A stretch of DNA of 64,000 nucleotides from Candidatus Tityobacter terrigena (lineage in GTDB: Bacteria; Vulcanimicrobiota; Vulcanimicrobiia; Vulcanimicrobiales; Vulcanimicrobiaceae). A program made the translations under genes and the position numbers. Below, in pieces: positions 26,260 to 33,911 of the stretch. The stretch's first letter is position 1; each line of letters begins with the position of its first letter. The notes under the pieces are model-generated. The model searched no databases and was not told the origin of the DNA. It saw nothing but the letters and a program-made list of their open reading frames with translations. The stretch covers positions 1-64,000 of the forward strand of contig PMHO01000018.1 of NCBI GenBank assembly GCA_003156715.1, in the 5' to 3' direction.

Positions 26260-27456
26260 ATGTACGTTCGTATCGCATCTCTTGCTGCATTCGGCGGAAC
26301 GGCGACGATGGTTCTCGCGACGCTCTGCGCAGGCGGCGTTTTGAGTTCGCCGGCCGGTCGCGCCGCGACCGTTTTGGGTGACCGCCCGCTCCTGGTACCG
26401 CTCGCCGAGCGGATGCCGGCGCTTCTCCTCCAGCGGTTCGTCGACTCGCAGCCGCCGACGCGCCGGGGGAGCTGGAGCGCTTCCGATTCGGCAAACCAGC
26501 ACGTGTACGTGTCCGACCCGAGCCTCAACGGCTATTATGGCGCCGTTTGTTATTACGGCCGCAATGGCGGCGACCAGCTCGGATGCCTTGCGGGCGGGTC
26601 GTCTGCAACCTCAGGTATCGGCTTTCCACAAGGTTCATGGGTCGATCGCAAACACCACCTGTGGGTCGCGAACGCCTTAGCCCCGAGCGGCTACTCGGGT
26701 CAAGTCACGGAGTACACGCTGCCGCTCGATGCTTCGTCTGCGCCGATCAACACGCTCTATTCCGCAGTTAGCAACCCCAGCGAAGGGGCGATGACCGGCT
26801 ACGTGTGCGGCGACAAAGCCGGTAATATATATGGCACCGTCATGTACACTGCGACGACGGCCGTCTGGGCGGCGGGGACGATGAACGCGCCGCAGACCGC
26901 AACGCTCGTCGATCCGAACTTTTCGAGCGCCGGCTCGCCGTCGCTTGCAGACGGACTCGTGGCATGCGCCACCGACGCCGCGGGCGATCTTTTCGTATCG
27001 GGACAATACGCGATCGGCGCTTCGGGAAACTACACGTACTTCGCAGAGTTGGATGAGTTCGTGCATGGAGTTCGCGGGAACGGAAAGGCGAGGATCCTTC
27101 AAAAAGAGACCTCCGACCTGTACTTCCCGGCCGGTGTAGCGATTGACAGCCAGGGCAACCTCGCCTGGGCGCTCTTCGATCTATCCGACTCGGGCTCGAG
27201 CGTATGCACGTTTGCAAAGCCGTATACCGGCGCGCCGACGGCGTGCACGAGCGGATTCGCGACGGGCTTTCACTTCACGTCGGACGGAGAGCAGCTGTGG
27301 GGCGGCAATACGACCGCCTACCCGTGGTATCACCAGCCGCAAAAAACCGTCGCTAACGAAATTGAATACCCCGGCGGGGGGTTGGTGCGGTCCACCTCCG
27401 GCTCAGGCCTCATCACGCCGGTCGACGCGGCCGTGAATCCGCCGCTCAAGCTCTGA
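26260..27456 (+). CDS. Secreted protein, probable beta-propeller (NHL/SMP-30-like) repeats
   Basis: A 398-residue protein with a Sec-type signal sequence (hydrophobic residues about 4-35). The rest has loosely repeated blocks of the kind YVSDPSLNGYYGAVCYY, GNIYGTVMYT, GDLFVSGQYA and GNLAWALFDLS, each spaced about 50-60 residues. This is the look of a beta-propeller that binds ligand or protein outside the cytoplasm. No catalytic residues can be named. It is convergent with the cytochrome c gene. Confidence 0.65.
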   Translation: MYVRIASLAAFGGTATMVLATLCAGGVLSSPAGRAATVLGDRPLLVPLAERMPALLLQRFVDSQPPTRRGSWSASDSANQHVYVSDPSLNGYYGAVCYYGRNGGDQLGCLAGGSSATSGIGFPQGSWVDRKHHLWVANALAPSGYSGQVTEYTLPLDASSAPINTLYSAVSNPSEGAMTGYVCGDKAGNIYGTVMYTATTAVWAAGTMNAPQTATLVDPNFSSAGSPSLADGLVACATDAAGDLFVSGQYAIGASGNYTYFAELDEFVHGVRGNGKARILQKETSDLYFPAGVAIDSQGNLAWALFDLSDSGSSVCTFAKPYTGAPTACTSGFATGFHFTSDGEQLWGGNTTAYPWYHQPQKTVANEIEYPGGGLVRSTSGSGLITPVDAAVNPPLKL

Positions 27457-27492
27457 ACGGCTGAGCGCGAACGTTCGCCTGCGAGGCTCCTC

Positions 27493-27906
27493 TTACGGTT
27501 TTTGGATCGTCGCGGTATCAGTGCTCGCAACGGACGCGCTCAAGGGCCGCGAACCTGCTTTGTGGCCGTTTTTCTGCAGAATGTACGCGAGGATGCTGAG
27601 GTACTGCGCCTTCGAGAGCGTTCCTGGAGCCGTCATCGGCATCTGCTGTGAGATGTATTCGTACACTTCCGCGAGCGACTGCTGTGCGATCGCGCTCGTT
27701 CTGCCGACGAGAGCAGGCGCCGTAACACCCCCCAGATTTGCGCCGTGACATGAGGCGCAGTTTTTCGCGTACGTTTTCGCTCCAATTGCAGCCTGAGGCG
27801 CGGTAAATGCAATGGCATCACCTCCTGCGGCCGCGCGGGCGAAAGGCAAGAGCGTAGCCGACAGCGTCGTAGCAGCCAAGAAAATGCGTAAGGCAGCGAG
27901 CCTCAA
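27493..27906 (-). CDS. Small exported c-type cytochrome
   Basis: A 137-residue protein starting at TTG 27906 behind a strong AGGGAGGT (plus-strand 27912-27919). A signal peptide (about 26 residues ending FARAAA) precedes a single heme-binding CASCH (Cys50, Cys53, His54). A Met-rich stretch at 89-91 (MPM) supplies the likely axial ligand. The only heme protein next to a PQQ alcohol dehydrogenase on the same strand is its probable electron acceptor in the periplasm. Longer in-frame starts add an Arg/His-rich segment inside the dehydrogenase gene and are unlikely. Confidence 0.85.
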   Translation of the reverse strand: MRLAALRIFLAATTLSATLLPFARAAAGGDAIAFTAPQAAIGAKTYAKNCASCHGANLGGVTAPALVGRTSAIAQQSLAEVYEYISQQMPMTAPGTLSKAQYLSILAYILQKNGHKAGSRPLSASVASTDTATIQKP

Positions 27907-28031
27907 GACCGACCTCCCTAGGTGAAGGCTGAAAAGCGACGTAACCGGCAACGCACTTTCGTGAATTGCCGGTACGTCACTTGCGATGACCGTTGGCGAC
28001 CGCGATGAAGACGCGGTTCGGCACCAAGGAG

Positions 28032-29843
28032 TTAGTGCGTGGTGGTGGCCGCAGGCACGCCTGCAAACGATCTCGCCCGCATCGCGCCCGACGGCGCCAT
28101 GCCTGCACTCGAGCCGTTCAAGACCCATGTGTAGACCATCGAGCCTTTCGGAATGCCGGCTAGCCACGGCACGGAGGCGGCGAAGAACTTCGAGACGACG
28201 CCGCCGGTGCCCGAAGGGATCGAGACATACTGTTTGCCGCCTTCGGAATAGGTGATCGGCGACGCGTTGAGACCGCTGGCCGTCTTGGTCGACCAGACCG
28301 TGTCGCCGGTGGCCTCGTCGAGGGCGAGCAGCTTGCCTTCCGGGGTTCCGATGAACACGAGGCCGCCTGCGGTGATGAGGGCACCGTCGAGCATCGGAGA
28401 GCGGAAGCGTTTCTTCCAGACCTGCTTGCCGCTGGTGATGTCGATCGCCACAACGCTGCCGGAAAGAACCGCTTTCTTGAAGCCGGCGCCTCCGTTGAAG
28501 GTTGCCGGCTTCGGATTCATATCCGATTTCGGAAGGGGATCGATCTCGATCGAACCCTCGAGCAGCGGAATGACCATCAGATGCTTCTGCGGATCGTACG
28601 CGCTCGGCTCCCAGTTCTTGCCGCCGATAACGGAGGGGTAGAGCTCGTACGGCTTGCGCGCGTTCGCCGCGCTCTGGATGCTTTGATTCAAGGCGATCTT
28701 GCCGTCGCGCGTGACGGTGCCCCAGTTGATCTTGTCGAGCAGCGGCACGGCATAGATCAATTTGCCCGTCACGCGATTGATCACGTAGAGGTAACCGTTT
28801 CGATCGGCATGGGCGATCGCGGGAACCGTCGCGCCGTCGACGCTGGCGTCGACGAGAAGGGGTTCGCTGACGCTATCGAAGTCCCAGATATCGTGTGGCG
28901 TGAACTGGTAGAACCACTTCATCTTGCCGGTCTCCGGCGAAAGCGCAAGCACGGAGCTTGAATAGAGCAGCGTCCCTCTGAGGCTGTTAGCGTCCCAGTC
29001 CGGATTTGGGTTGCCCGTGCCCCAGTAGACGGTGTCGAGCTTCGGGTCGTACGTTCCCGGTAACCACGTCGGCGCGCCGCCGCGCGCCGCTACTCCGGGA
29101 ACTTTCCACGTGTCGTAACCAGGCTCGCCCGGGCCTGGAATCGTGAAGTGGCGCCAAATCTGCTTCCCGGTAGCGACGTCGTACGCGGCGATGAAGCCGC
29201 GAGTGGTGTACTCGCCGCCGCCGACACCGGTTAGGACCATATTTTTGACCGGCAGCGGCGGGCTCGTGATGTCGTAAGCACGGCTATTGGGCGCAACCGT
29301 CGTGTTCCACAGAACCTTGCCGGTCGCCGCGTCCAGCGCCACGAGGTGGGCGTCGAGGGTGCCGAAGATGACCTTGTTTCCACTGAGCGTAACGCCGCGG
29401 TTATCCGTATCGCAGCATGCCCGCGGCAATGATGTAGCCGGGAGCTGATACTTGTAAACCCACTTTTTCGCACCCGACGCGGCGTCGAATGCCCACACCG
29501 TCGAGTTACCAGTCGTCACGTACATCACGCCGTTGGAGACGACTGGCGTTGCCTCCATAGCGACGGGGGGCCCGAGCGTTTTCTTCCAAGCGAGGGTGAG
29601 CTTCGAAACCGAAGACTTATCGATGGCCTGAAGTGGACTGTAACGATTTGCACCGAGGTCCCGGCCGTACCAGAGCCACGAACTGCCGTCGTCGGAGCCG
29701 GCTCCCTCGAGTTGCTGAGATGAGACGCCCGGTGCCTCGTCCGCCGTCGCCGCGCGCATCACCGGCACCGATAGAAAAGCAAAGCCTGCGAGCGCGAGGA
29801 CGCACGCCTGAATTCTTGAGATCTGCAAGAAAAATCTCCCCAA
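28032..29843 (-). CDS. PQQ-dependent alcohol dehydrogenase, predicted lanthanide type
   Basis: A 603-residue periplasmic quinoprotein with a signal peptide and an eight-bladed propeller of W-motif blades (VLWNT, IWRHF, MKWFYQ, VWKKRF, TVWSTK). The vicinal disulfide is Cys143-Cys144. Metal and PQQ ligands visible are Glu in GGEYTTRG and Asn in WGTGNPNPDWD. The catalytic Asp321 (W320-D321-F322-D323) is followed two residues on by Asp323, the extra Asp that marks lanthanide-dependent XoxF/PedH enzymes; calcium enzymes have Ala or Ser there. It oxidises an alcohol, with electrons passing to the adjacent cytochrome c. Methanol specificity cannot be claimed. Confidence 0.9.
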   Translation of the reverse strand: MGRFFLQISRIQACVLALAGFAFLSVPVMRAATADEAPGVSSQQLEGAGSDDGSSWLWYGRDLGANRYSPLQAIDKSSVSKLTLAWKKTLGPPVAMEATPVVSNGVMYVTTGNSTVWAFDAASGAKKWVYKYQLPATSLPRACCDTDNRGVTLSGNKVIFGTLDAHLVALDAATGKVLWNTTVAPNSRAYDITSPPLPVKNMVLTGVGGGEYTTRGFIAAYDVATGKQIWRHFTIPGPGEPGYDTWKVPGVAARGGAPTWLPGTYDPKLDTVYWGTGNPNPDWDANSLRGTLLYSSSVLALSPETGKMKWFYQFTPHDIWDFDSVSEPLLVDASVDGATVPAIAHADRNGYLYVINRVTGKLIYAVPLLDKINWGTVTRDGKIALNQSIQSAANARKPYELYPSVIGGKNWEPSAYDPQKHLMVIPLLEGSIEIDPLPKSDMNPKPATFNGGAGFKKAVLSGSVVAIDITSGKQVWKKRFRSPMLDGALITAGGLVFIGTPEGKLLALDEATGDTVWSTKTASGLNASPITYSEGGKQYVSIPSGTGGVVSKFFAASVPWLAGIPKGSMVYTWVLNGSSAGMAPSGAMRARSFAGVPAATTTH

Positions 29844-30048
29844 ATGAGTGCATTGTGGCGATAAGTTTTCCCTCGGCAGGTTGCGAAGCAGAGACGCTCA
29901 TTTCCTGCGAAGATGCTCTGTCTTACCTGGTTCTGTCGCGCTACGGCTCAGCCGACCAAAAGCGGAAGTTGCTCGAGCCGCTGCTCGCGGGAGAGCTACG
30001 TTCGGCCTTCGTCGTACCGGGCAAGAACGCGCCGCGAGCGCGAGCGAA

Positions 30049-30825
30049 CTACATCGCTAGGAATGAAGCGCTCGGAGAAGCCGGATCGCTGAGCACGCGC
30101 CCGTAGAAGCCGCAAATGTGCGAGCGCAGAGCTTCCGCCGCGGCATCGCCTTGACTTGCCCGAATCTTTCCGGCGATCTCGAGGTGTTCGGTGGCCAGCA
30201 GTTCGCGTTCGGAGTCCCAATCCTCCAGTTTCGAGAAGGCAACGAGCATCACGCGCGCCATCGATTCTCGGATAGCTTCCATCAGTACCGGCGCAAGGGT
30301 GTTGCCGGAAACGCGAGCGATCGTCACGTGGAACTCGGTATCGGCCGCGAGGAACTGCTGGGCGTCGGTAATTCCCACCATCCTTTGGGCCGCCGCAAGC
30401 AGCTGGGCCTTTTGCTCCGGTGTCGCGCGCGTTGACGCCGAACGGCCTGAGAGCATCTCGAGCGCTACGCGGATCTCGAGCAGATCGGAGAACGGTATTC
30501 GCTGCAACGATGAGTACAGATCGAGCAGCGCGCTGAGACCGCTCGTTCCATCCGCGGATACGGTCCAGCCCGATTCGGGACCGGCCCCCCGCCGCGCCGA
30601 TAGGACACCGAAGGCCTCGAGCATGCGAAGCCCCTCTCGAACCGACTGACGACTTACGCCAAAGAGCTTCGCCAGCTCGCGCTCGTGGGGAAGCCGGTCC
30701 CCGATTGCGAGCCGGCCCTCGGCGACCGCTTGCTTCAGCTGTAAGATAACTTCCTCAAAGGCACGGCGGGGCCGGATCGGCGTTATCCCGGTTAGGCTGT
30801 TGGGCCTATGGTTCGACCTTTGCAC
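30049..30825 (-). CDS. FadR-type GntR family regulator (FCD domain)
   Basis: A 258-residue regulator. Residues about 15-85 hold a GntR winged helix (LPHERELAKLFGVSRQSVREGLRMLEAFG with the typical SRQSVREGL). The rest is an all-helical FCD ligand domain with Asp and His residues for metal or acid binding (ADTEFHVTIARVSGN, then HICGFYGR). The chosen GTG 30825 lies 7 bases after TATACT, so it may be leaderless; longer frames upstream are low-complexity. It is divergent from the 2-hydroxyacyl-CoA mutase-type operon, and a perfect consensus operator lies on that operon's promoter. Ligand is probably a hydroxy acid or acyl-CoA of that pathway (inference). Confidence 0.85.
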   Translation of the reverse strand: MQRSNHRPNSLTGITPIRPRRAFEEVILQLKQAVAEGRLAIGDRLPHERELAKLFGVSRQSVREGLRMLEAFGVLSARRGAGPESGWTVSADGTSGLSALLDLYSSLQRIPFSDLLEIRVALEMLSGRSASTRATPEQKAQLLAAAQRMVGITDAQQFLAADTEFHVTIARVSGNTLAPVLMEAIRESMARVMLVAFSKLEDWDSERELLATEHLEIAGKIRASQGDAAAEALRSHICGFYGRVLSDPASPSASFLAM

Positions 30826-30902
30826 CCCGCAAGTATAGCATGCGCTCAAGCTACGGTTGCTTTGGGGCAGAAGCGGTGCGCAGTAGGCGACGGGAGGTCC
30901 GC

Positions 30903-30941
30903 TTGACAAGAGAAGCGTGGCTTGGTACATTGGTAGGACCA
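30903..30941 (+). promoter_or_regulatory. Promoter plus FadR-family operator of the mutase operon
   Basis: TTGACA (30903-30908) and TACATT (30926-30931) are spaced exactly 17 bases. TTGGT-AGG-ACCAA (30930-30942) is a perfect palindrome, and its inner 11 bases (30931-30941) match the FadR-subfamily consensus TNGTNNNACNA at every fixed position. It covers the end of the -10 box and the expected transcription start. The GntR regulator transcribed away from here is the obvious repressor. Confidence 0.75.
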
Positions 30942-31091
30942 ACGGACCTAGCCAGGGCGCAGCCCTGTCCTGGGCTTTCTCCCGGCCTGGCGCTCGTTCG
31001 ACGTCGTCTGTCGGACCAGGCGCGGCGCAGCAGCCGGGCCGCCAATAATGCACGGCCTTTTCTCACCCGGTTCACAAGTCTGGAGAGAAGC

Positions 31092-31499
31092 GTGGCTCAA
31101 CCAATTCGGGTACTGGTCGCAAAAGTTGGCCTGGATGGCCACGATCGCGGGGCACGGGTCGTCGCTCGAACGCTGCGCGACGCCGGGATGGACGTGATCT
31201 ACTCGGGTCTTCATCGAACGCCCGAAGAAGTCGTCAACGCCGCCGTCCAGGAGGACGTCGACGTGCTCGGCGTCAGTTTGCTCTCGGGCGTGCAGATGAC
31301 GGTCTTTCCGAAGATCTTCAAGCTGTTGGGTGAGAAGGGCGTCAAAGACATGATCGTCGTCGCGGGCGGGGTCATGCCCGACGAAGACGTGGCGGCACTC
31401 AAAGAAATGGGCGTGCACGAAGTGATGCTTCAGGATACGCCGCCCGCCCAGATCGTGGCGACGCTGACGAAACTGGTGAGAGAACGTGGCGAGCGCTGA
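31092..31499 (+). CDS. hcmB: B12-binding small subunit of acyl-CoA mutase (2-hydroxyisobutyryl-CoA mutase type)
   Basis: A 135-residue protein starting at GTG 31092 behind GGAG. It is a stand-alone cobalamin-binding domain: AKVGLDGHDRGARVVARTL contains the DxHxxG motif whose His replaces dimethylbenzimidazole as the lower cobalt ligand, followed by GVSLLSG and VVAGGVMPDED. Methylmalonyl-, isobutyryl- and 2-hydroxyisobutyryl-CoA mutases with split subunits have a protein of just this size. The partner large subunit at 33908 carries the residues of the 2-hydroxyisobutyryl type. A leader of about 150 bases precedes it; I do not see a cobalamin riboswitch in it. Confidence 0.88.
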   Translation: MAQPIRVLVAKVGLDGHDRGARVVARTLRDAGMDVIYSGLHRTPEEVVNAAVQEDVDVLGVSLLSGVQMTVFPKIFKLLGEKGVKDMIVVAGGVMPDEDVAALKEMGVHEVMLQDTPPAQIVATLTKLVRERGER

Positions 31500-32940
31500 T
31501 CCGATCGCGCAGCCGATGGAGCTCTGGTCGTTTCCGGCTGCTTACGACAACGACTATTTTCCGCCCGAGGGGAGCCGCTACTGGTTTCCCAGGCGCGAGA
31601 CGATGCCGCCGGTGGAGCGCGAAGCGGCAATCTTGCAGCGGCTCCAGGTCGTTTGCCGCTACGCTTACGAGAACGCGCCGTTTTACCGGCGCAAGTGGAG
31701 CGCAGCGGGCTTTCATCCCGACCAGCTGCGCTCGCTGGAGGATTTCGAAGACAAGGTTCCCGTGATCACCAAGAAAGACTTGCGGGAGTCTCAAGCAGCG
31801 TCCCCGCCTTTCGGCGACTATCTTTGCATCCCGGATAGCGAGATCTTTCACGTTCACGGAACGAGCGGCACGACCGGCCGCCCGACCGCGTTCGCGGTCG
31901 GGCGCGGCGACTGGAAGGCGATCGCCAACGCTCACGCTCGAATCATGTGGGCGATGGGAATGCGGCCGGGCGACATGATCTGCTACGCCGCGATATTTAG
32001 CCTCTATCTGGGAAGCTGGGGCGGCCTCGCGGGCGCGGAACGGCTCCACGCCAAGGCGTTTCCATTCGGCGCAGGTGCGCCCGGGATGACGGCGCGTTGC
32101 GCACAGTGGCTACACGCCATGCGCCCCGCAGGCTTCTACGGCACGCCGACCTTCGCCATCCATCTCGCGCAAACGGCATTGAGCGAGGGGCTCGATCCGC
32201 GCGATTTCGGCCTGAAGTACATGTACTTTTCCGGCGAGCCGGGCGCTTCGATCCCAGGCGTGCGCAATAGGATCGAGCAGTTCTACGGGGCCAAAGTATT
32301 CGATTCCGGTTCGATGGCCGAGATGACGCCGTGGATGAACGTCGCCGGGTCGGCGCAGACGGACGGGATGTTGTGCTGGCAGGATATCGTTTATACGGAG
32401 GTCTGCGACCCAGCGTCGATGCGGCGCGTCTCGTACGGACGGCGCGGAACGCCGGTCTACACGCATCTCGAGCGCACCTCGCAGCCGATGATCCGTCTCG
32501 CATCGGGCGATTTGACGGTGTGGGTCGACGAGCCGAATCCGTGCGGACGAACCTATCCGCGTTTGCCGCAGGGTATCTTCGGCCGGATCGACGACATGTT
32601 TACGATCCGCGGCGAAAACGTCTACCCGAGCGAAATCGATGCCGCGTTGAACGAGACGGCGGGTTATGGAGGCGAGCACCGGATCGTCATCACTCGAGAG
32701 GGTGCGATGGACGAACTCCTGCTGCGGGTCGAGTGCGACTTCGAGGGGCCGGAAATGCGGGAGGACTTCCGGCAAGACGTTTCCCGCCGCATCCACAAGA
32801 TGCTCGGCCTGCGAACCAAAGCGGAAGTCGTGGCGGCGGGTACCTTACCGCGCACGGATTTCAAAGCCCGCCGAGTGATCGACGACCGCGACGTTTTCCG
32901 TGACATGAACGCGCAGATCGAGGCGGAGCGAGTCCAATGA
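31486..32940 (+). CDS. hcl: Acyl-CoA ligase, PaaK-like (candidate 2-hydroxyisobutyrate-CoA ligase)
   Basis: A 484-residue AMP-forming CoA ligase that starts at GTG 31486, overlapping the hcmB end by 14 bases. Seen: an N-terminal RYAYENAPFYRRKW as in phenylacetate-CoA ligases, the P-loop HGTSGTTGRPT near 125, YFSGEPGAS, GSMAEMTPW, the ATP-binding GRIDDMFTIRGENVYPSEID near 365-385, and a small C-terminal domain ending in TLPRTDFKARRV with the catalytic Lys. Known hcm clusters contain a ligase that activates 2-hydroxyisobutyrate, which fits its position between the two mutase subunits. A phenylacetate-type substrate cannot be excluded on sequence alone. Confidence 0.8.
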   Translation: MASADPIAQPMELWSFPAAYDNDYFPPEGSRYWFPRRETMPPVEREAAILQRLQVVCRYAYENAPFYRRKWSAAGFHPDQLRSLEDFEDKVPVITKKDLRESQAASPPFGDYLCIPDSEIFHVHGTSGTTGRPTAFAVGRGDWKAIANAHARIMWAMGMRPGDMICYAAIFSLYLGSWGGLAGAERLHAKAFPFGAGAPGMTARCAQWLHAMRPAGFYGTPTFAIHLAQTALSEGLDPRDFGLKYMYFSGEPGASIPGVRNRIEQFYGAKVFDSGSMAEMTPWMNVAGSAQTDGMLCWQDIVYTEVCDPASMRRVSYGRRGTPVYTHLERTSQPMIRLASGDLTVWVDEPNPCGRTYPRLPQGIFGRIDDMFTIRGENVYPSEIDAALNETAGYGGEHRIVITREGAMDELLLRVECDFEGPEMREDFRQDVSRRIHKMLGLRTKAEVVAAGTLPRTDFKARRVIDDRDVFRDMNAQIEAERVQ

Positions 32941-33911
32941 GCCGATACGTCCCGTCGCGCGAGCTGGTCGAACGGGTCGCGAACGGTGAGATTCCCGCGA
33001 TTGCCCGAATGATTTCGCGCGCCGAAGCGGGCCTGCCGGAAGCGCGCGAGGCTCTCGCCGAAATCTATCAGCGGGCCGGTCGCGCCCATGTCATCGGGCT
33101 CACCGGCGTGCCGGGCAGCGGCAAGTCGACCATGGTCTGCGCGCTTGCAGCCCGTTTACGCGCCGGCGGTTCAAAGGTCGGTATCGTCGCAGTCGACCCT
33201 TCGAGCCCGTATTCGGGCGGTTCGATCCTCGGCGACCGGATCCGCATGACCGATCTGAGCGGCGATCCGGGCGTCTACATTCGCAGTATGGCGACGCGCG
33301 GCGTCATGGGCGGCATGGCGCGCGCAACGATGGACGCCGTCGACATTCTCGACGTCGCCGGCTTCGAAACGGTCATCATCGAGACGGTCGGCGTCGGTCA
33401 GGACGAAGTTGAGATTGCCAAGGCGGCCGACACGACCGTGGTGGTTTCGGCGCCTGGTCTGGGGGACGAGATTCAGGCGATCAAAGCCGGCATGCTCGAA
33501 ATCGCCGACGTGCACGTCGTGTCCAAGTGCGATCGCAGCGATGCTCAGCGCACGTTGATGGACCTCAAGGGGATGTTGACCCTCGGCGTAAGGCAAGGCA
33601 AGAATTCGGAGTGGCGCGTCCCGGTCGTCGGCGTCAGCTCGTACGACGGGTCCGGCTTCGAGGAGCTGATGAGCGCGCTAGAACGGCATCGCAACGTCGC
33701 CCTGCACACCGAGAGCGGGCGCGAGCGCAGGGTCGCCATCGCCGGATTTCGTTTAACGAAAACTGCGGAGAATCTACTGATGGAACGCTTTGCAAGGGCT
33801 TGCGCACCGTTGACGCTCGGCTTTGCCCAACGGCTGCACCGCCACGATGGCGACCCATACTCGCTCGCGGGCGAACTCGTCGCCGCTTCATTCGGAAAGG
33901 AACGATCATGA
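32937..33911 (+). CDS. meaB: MeaB/ArgK-type G3E GTPase, mutase chaperone
   Basis: A 324-residue GTPase: Walker A GVPGSGKS near residue 60, DPSSPYSGGSILGDRIRM (the MeaB signature), ETVGVGQDEVEIA as Walker B/switch, and SKCD replacing the usual NKxD base-recognition motif. MeaB-type proteins load adenosylcobalamin into acyl-CoA mutases and protect them from inactivation. ATGA overlaps at both ends (32937-32940 and 33908-33911) tie it to the ligase and the mutase large subunit; hcm clusters have such a GTPase (MeaH). Confidence 0.9.
   Translation: MSRYVPSRELVERVANGEIPAIARMISRAEAGLPEAREALAEIYQRAGRAHVIGLTGVPGSGKSTMVCALAARLRAGGSKVGIVAVDPSSPYSGGSILGDRIRMTDLSGDPGVYIRSMATRGVMGGMARATMDAVDILDVAGFETVIIETVGVGQDEVEIAKAADTTVVVSAPGLGDEIQAIKAGMLEIADVHVVSKCDRSDAQRTLMDLKGMLTLGVRQGKNSEWRVPVVGVSSYDGSGFEELMSALERHRNVALHTESGRERRVAIAGFRLTKTAENLLMERFARACAPLTLGFAQRLHRHDGDPYSLAGELVAASFGKERS

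Noticed and set aside
30938-31091. Cobalamin riboswitch in the leader of the B12 mutase operon
   Set aside because: No B12-box-like sequence or long conserved stem pattern could be recognised; only a short GGGC/GCCC hairpin is present.
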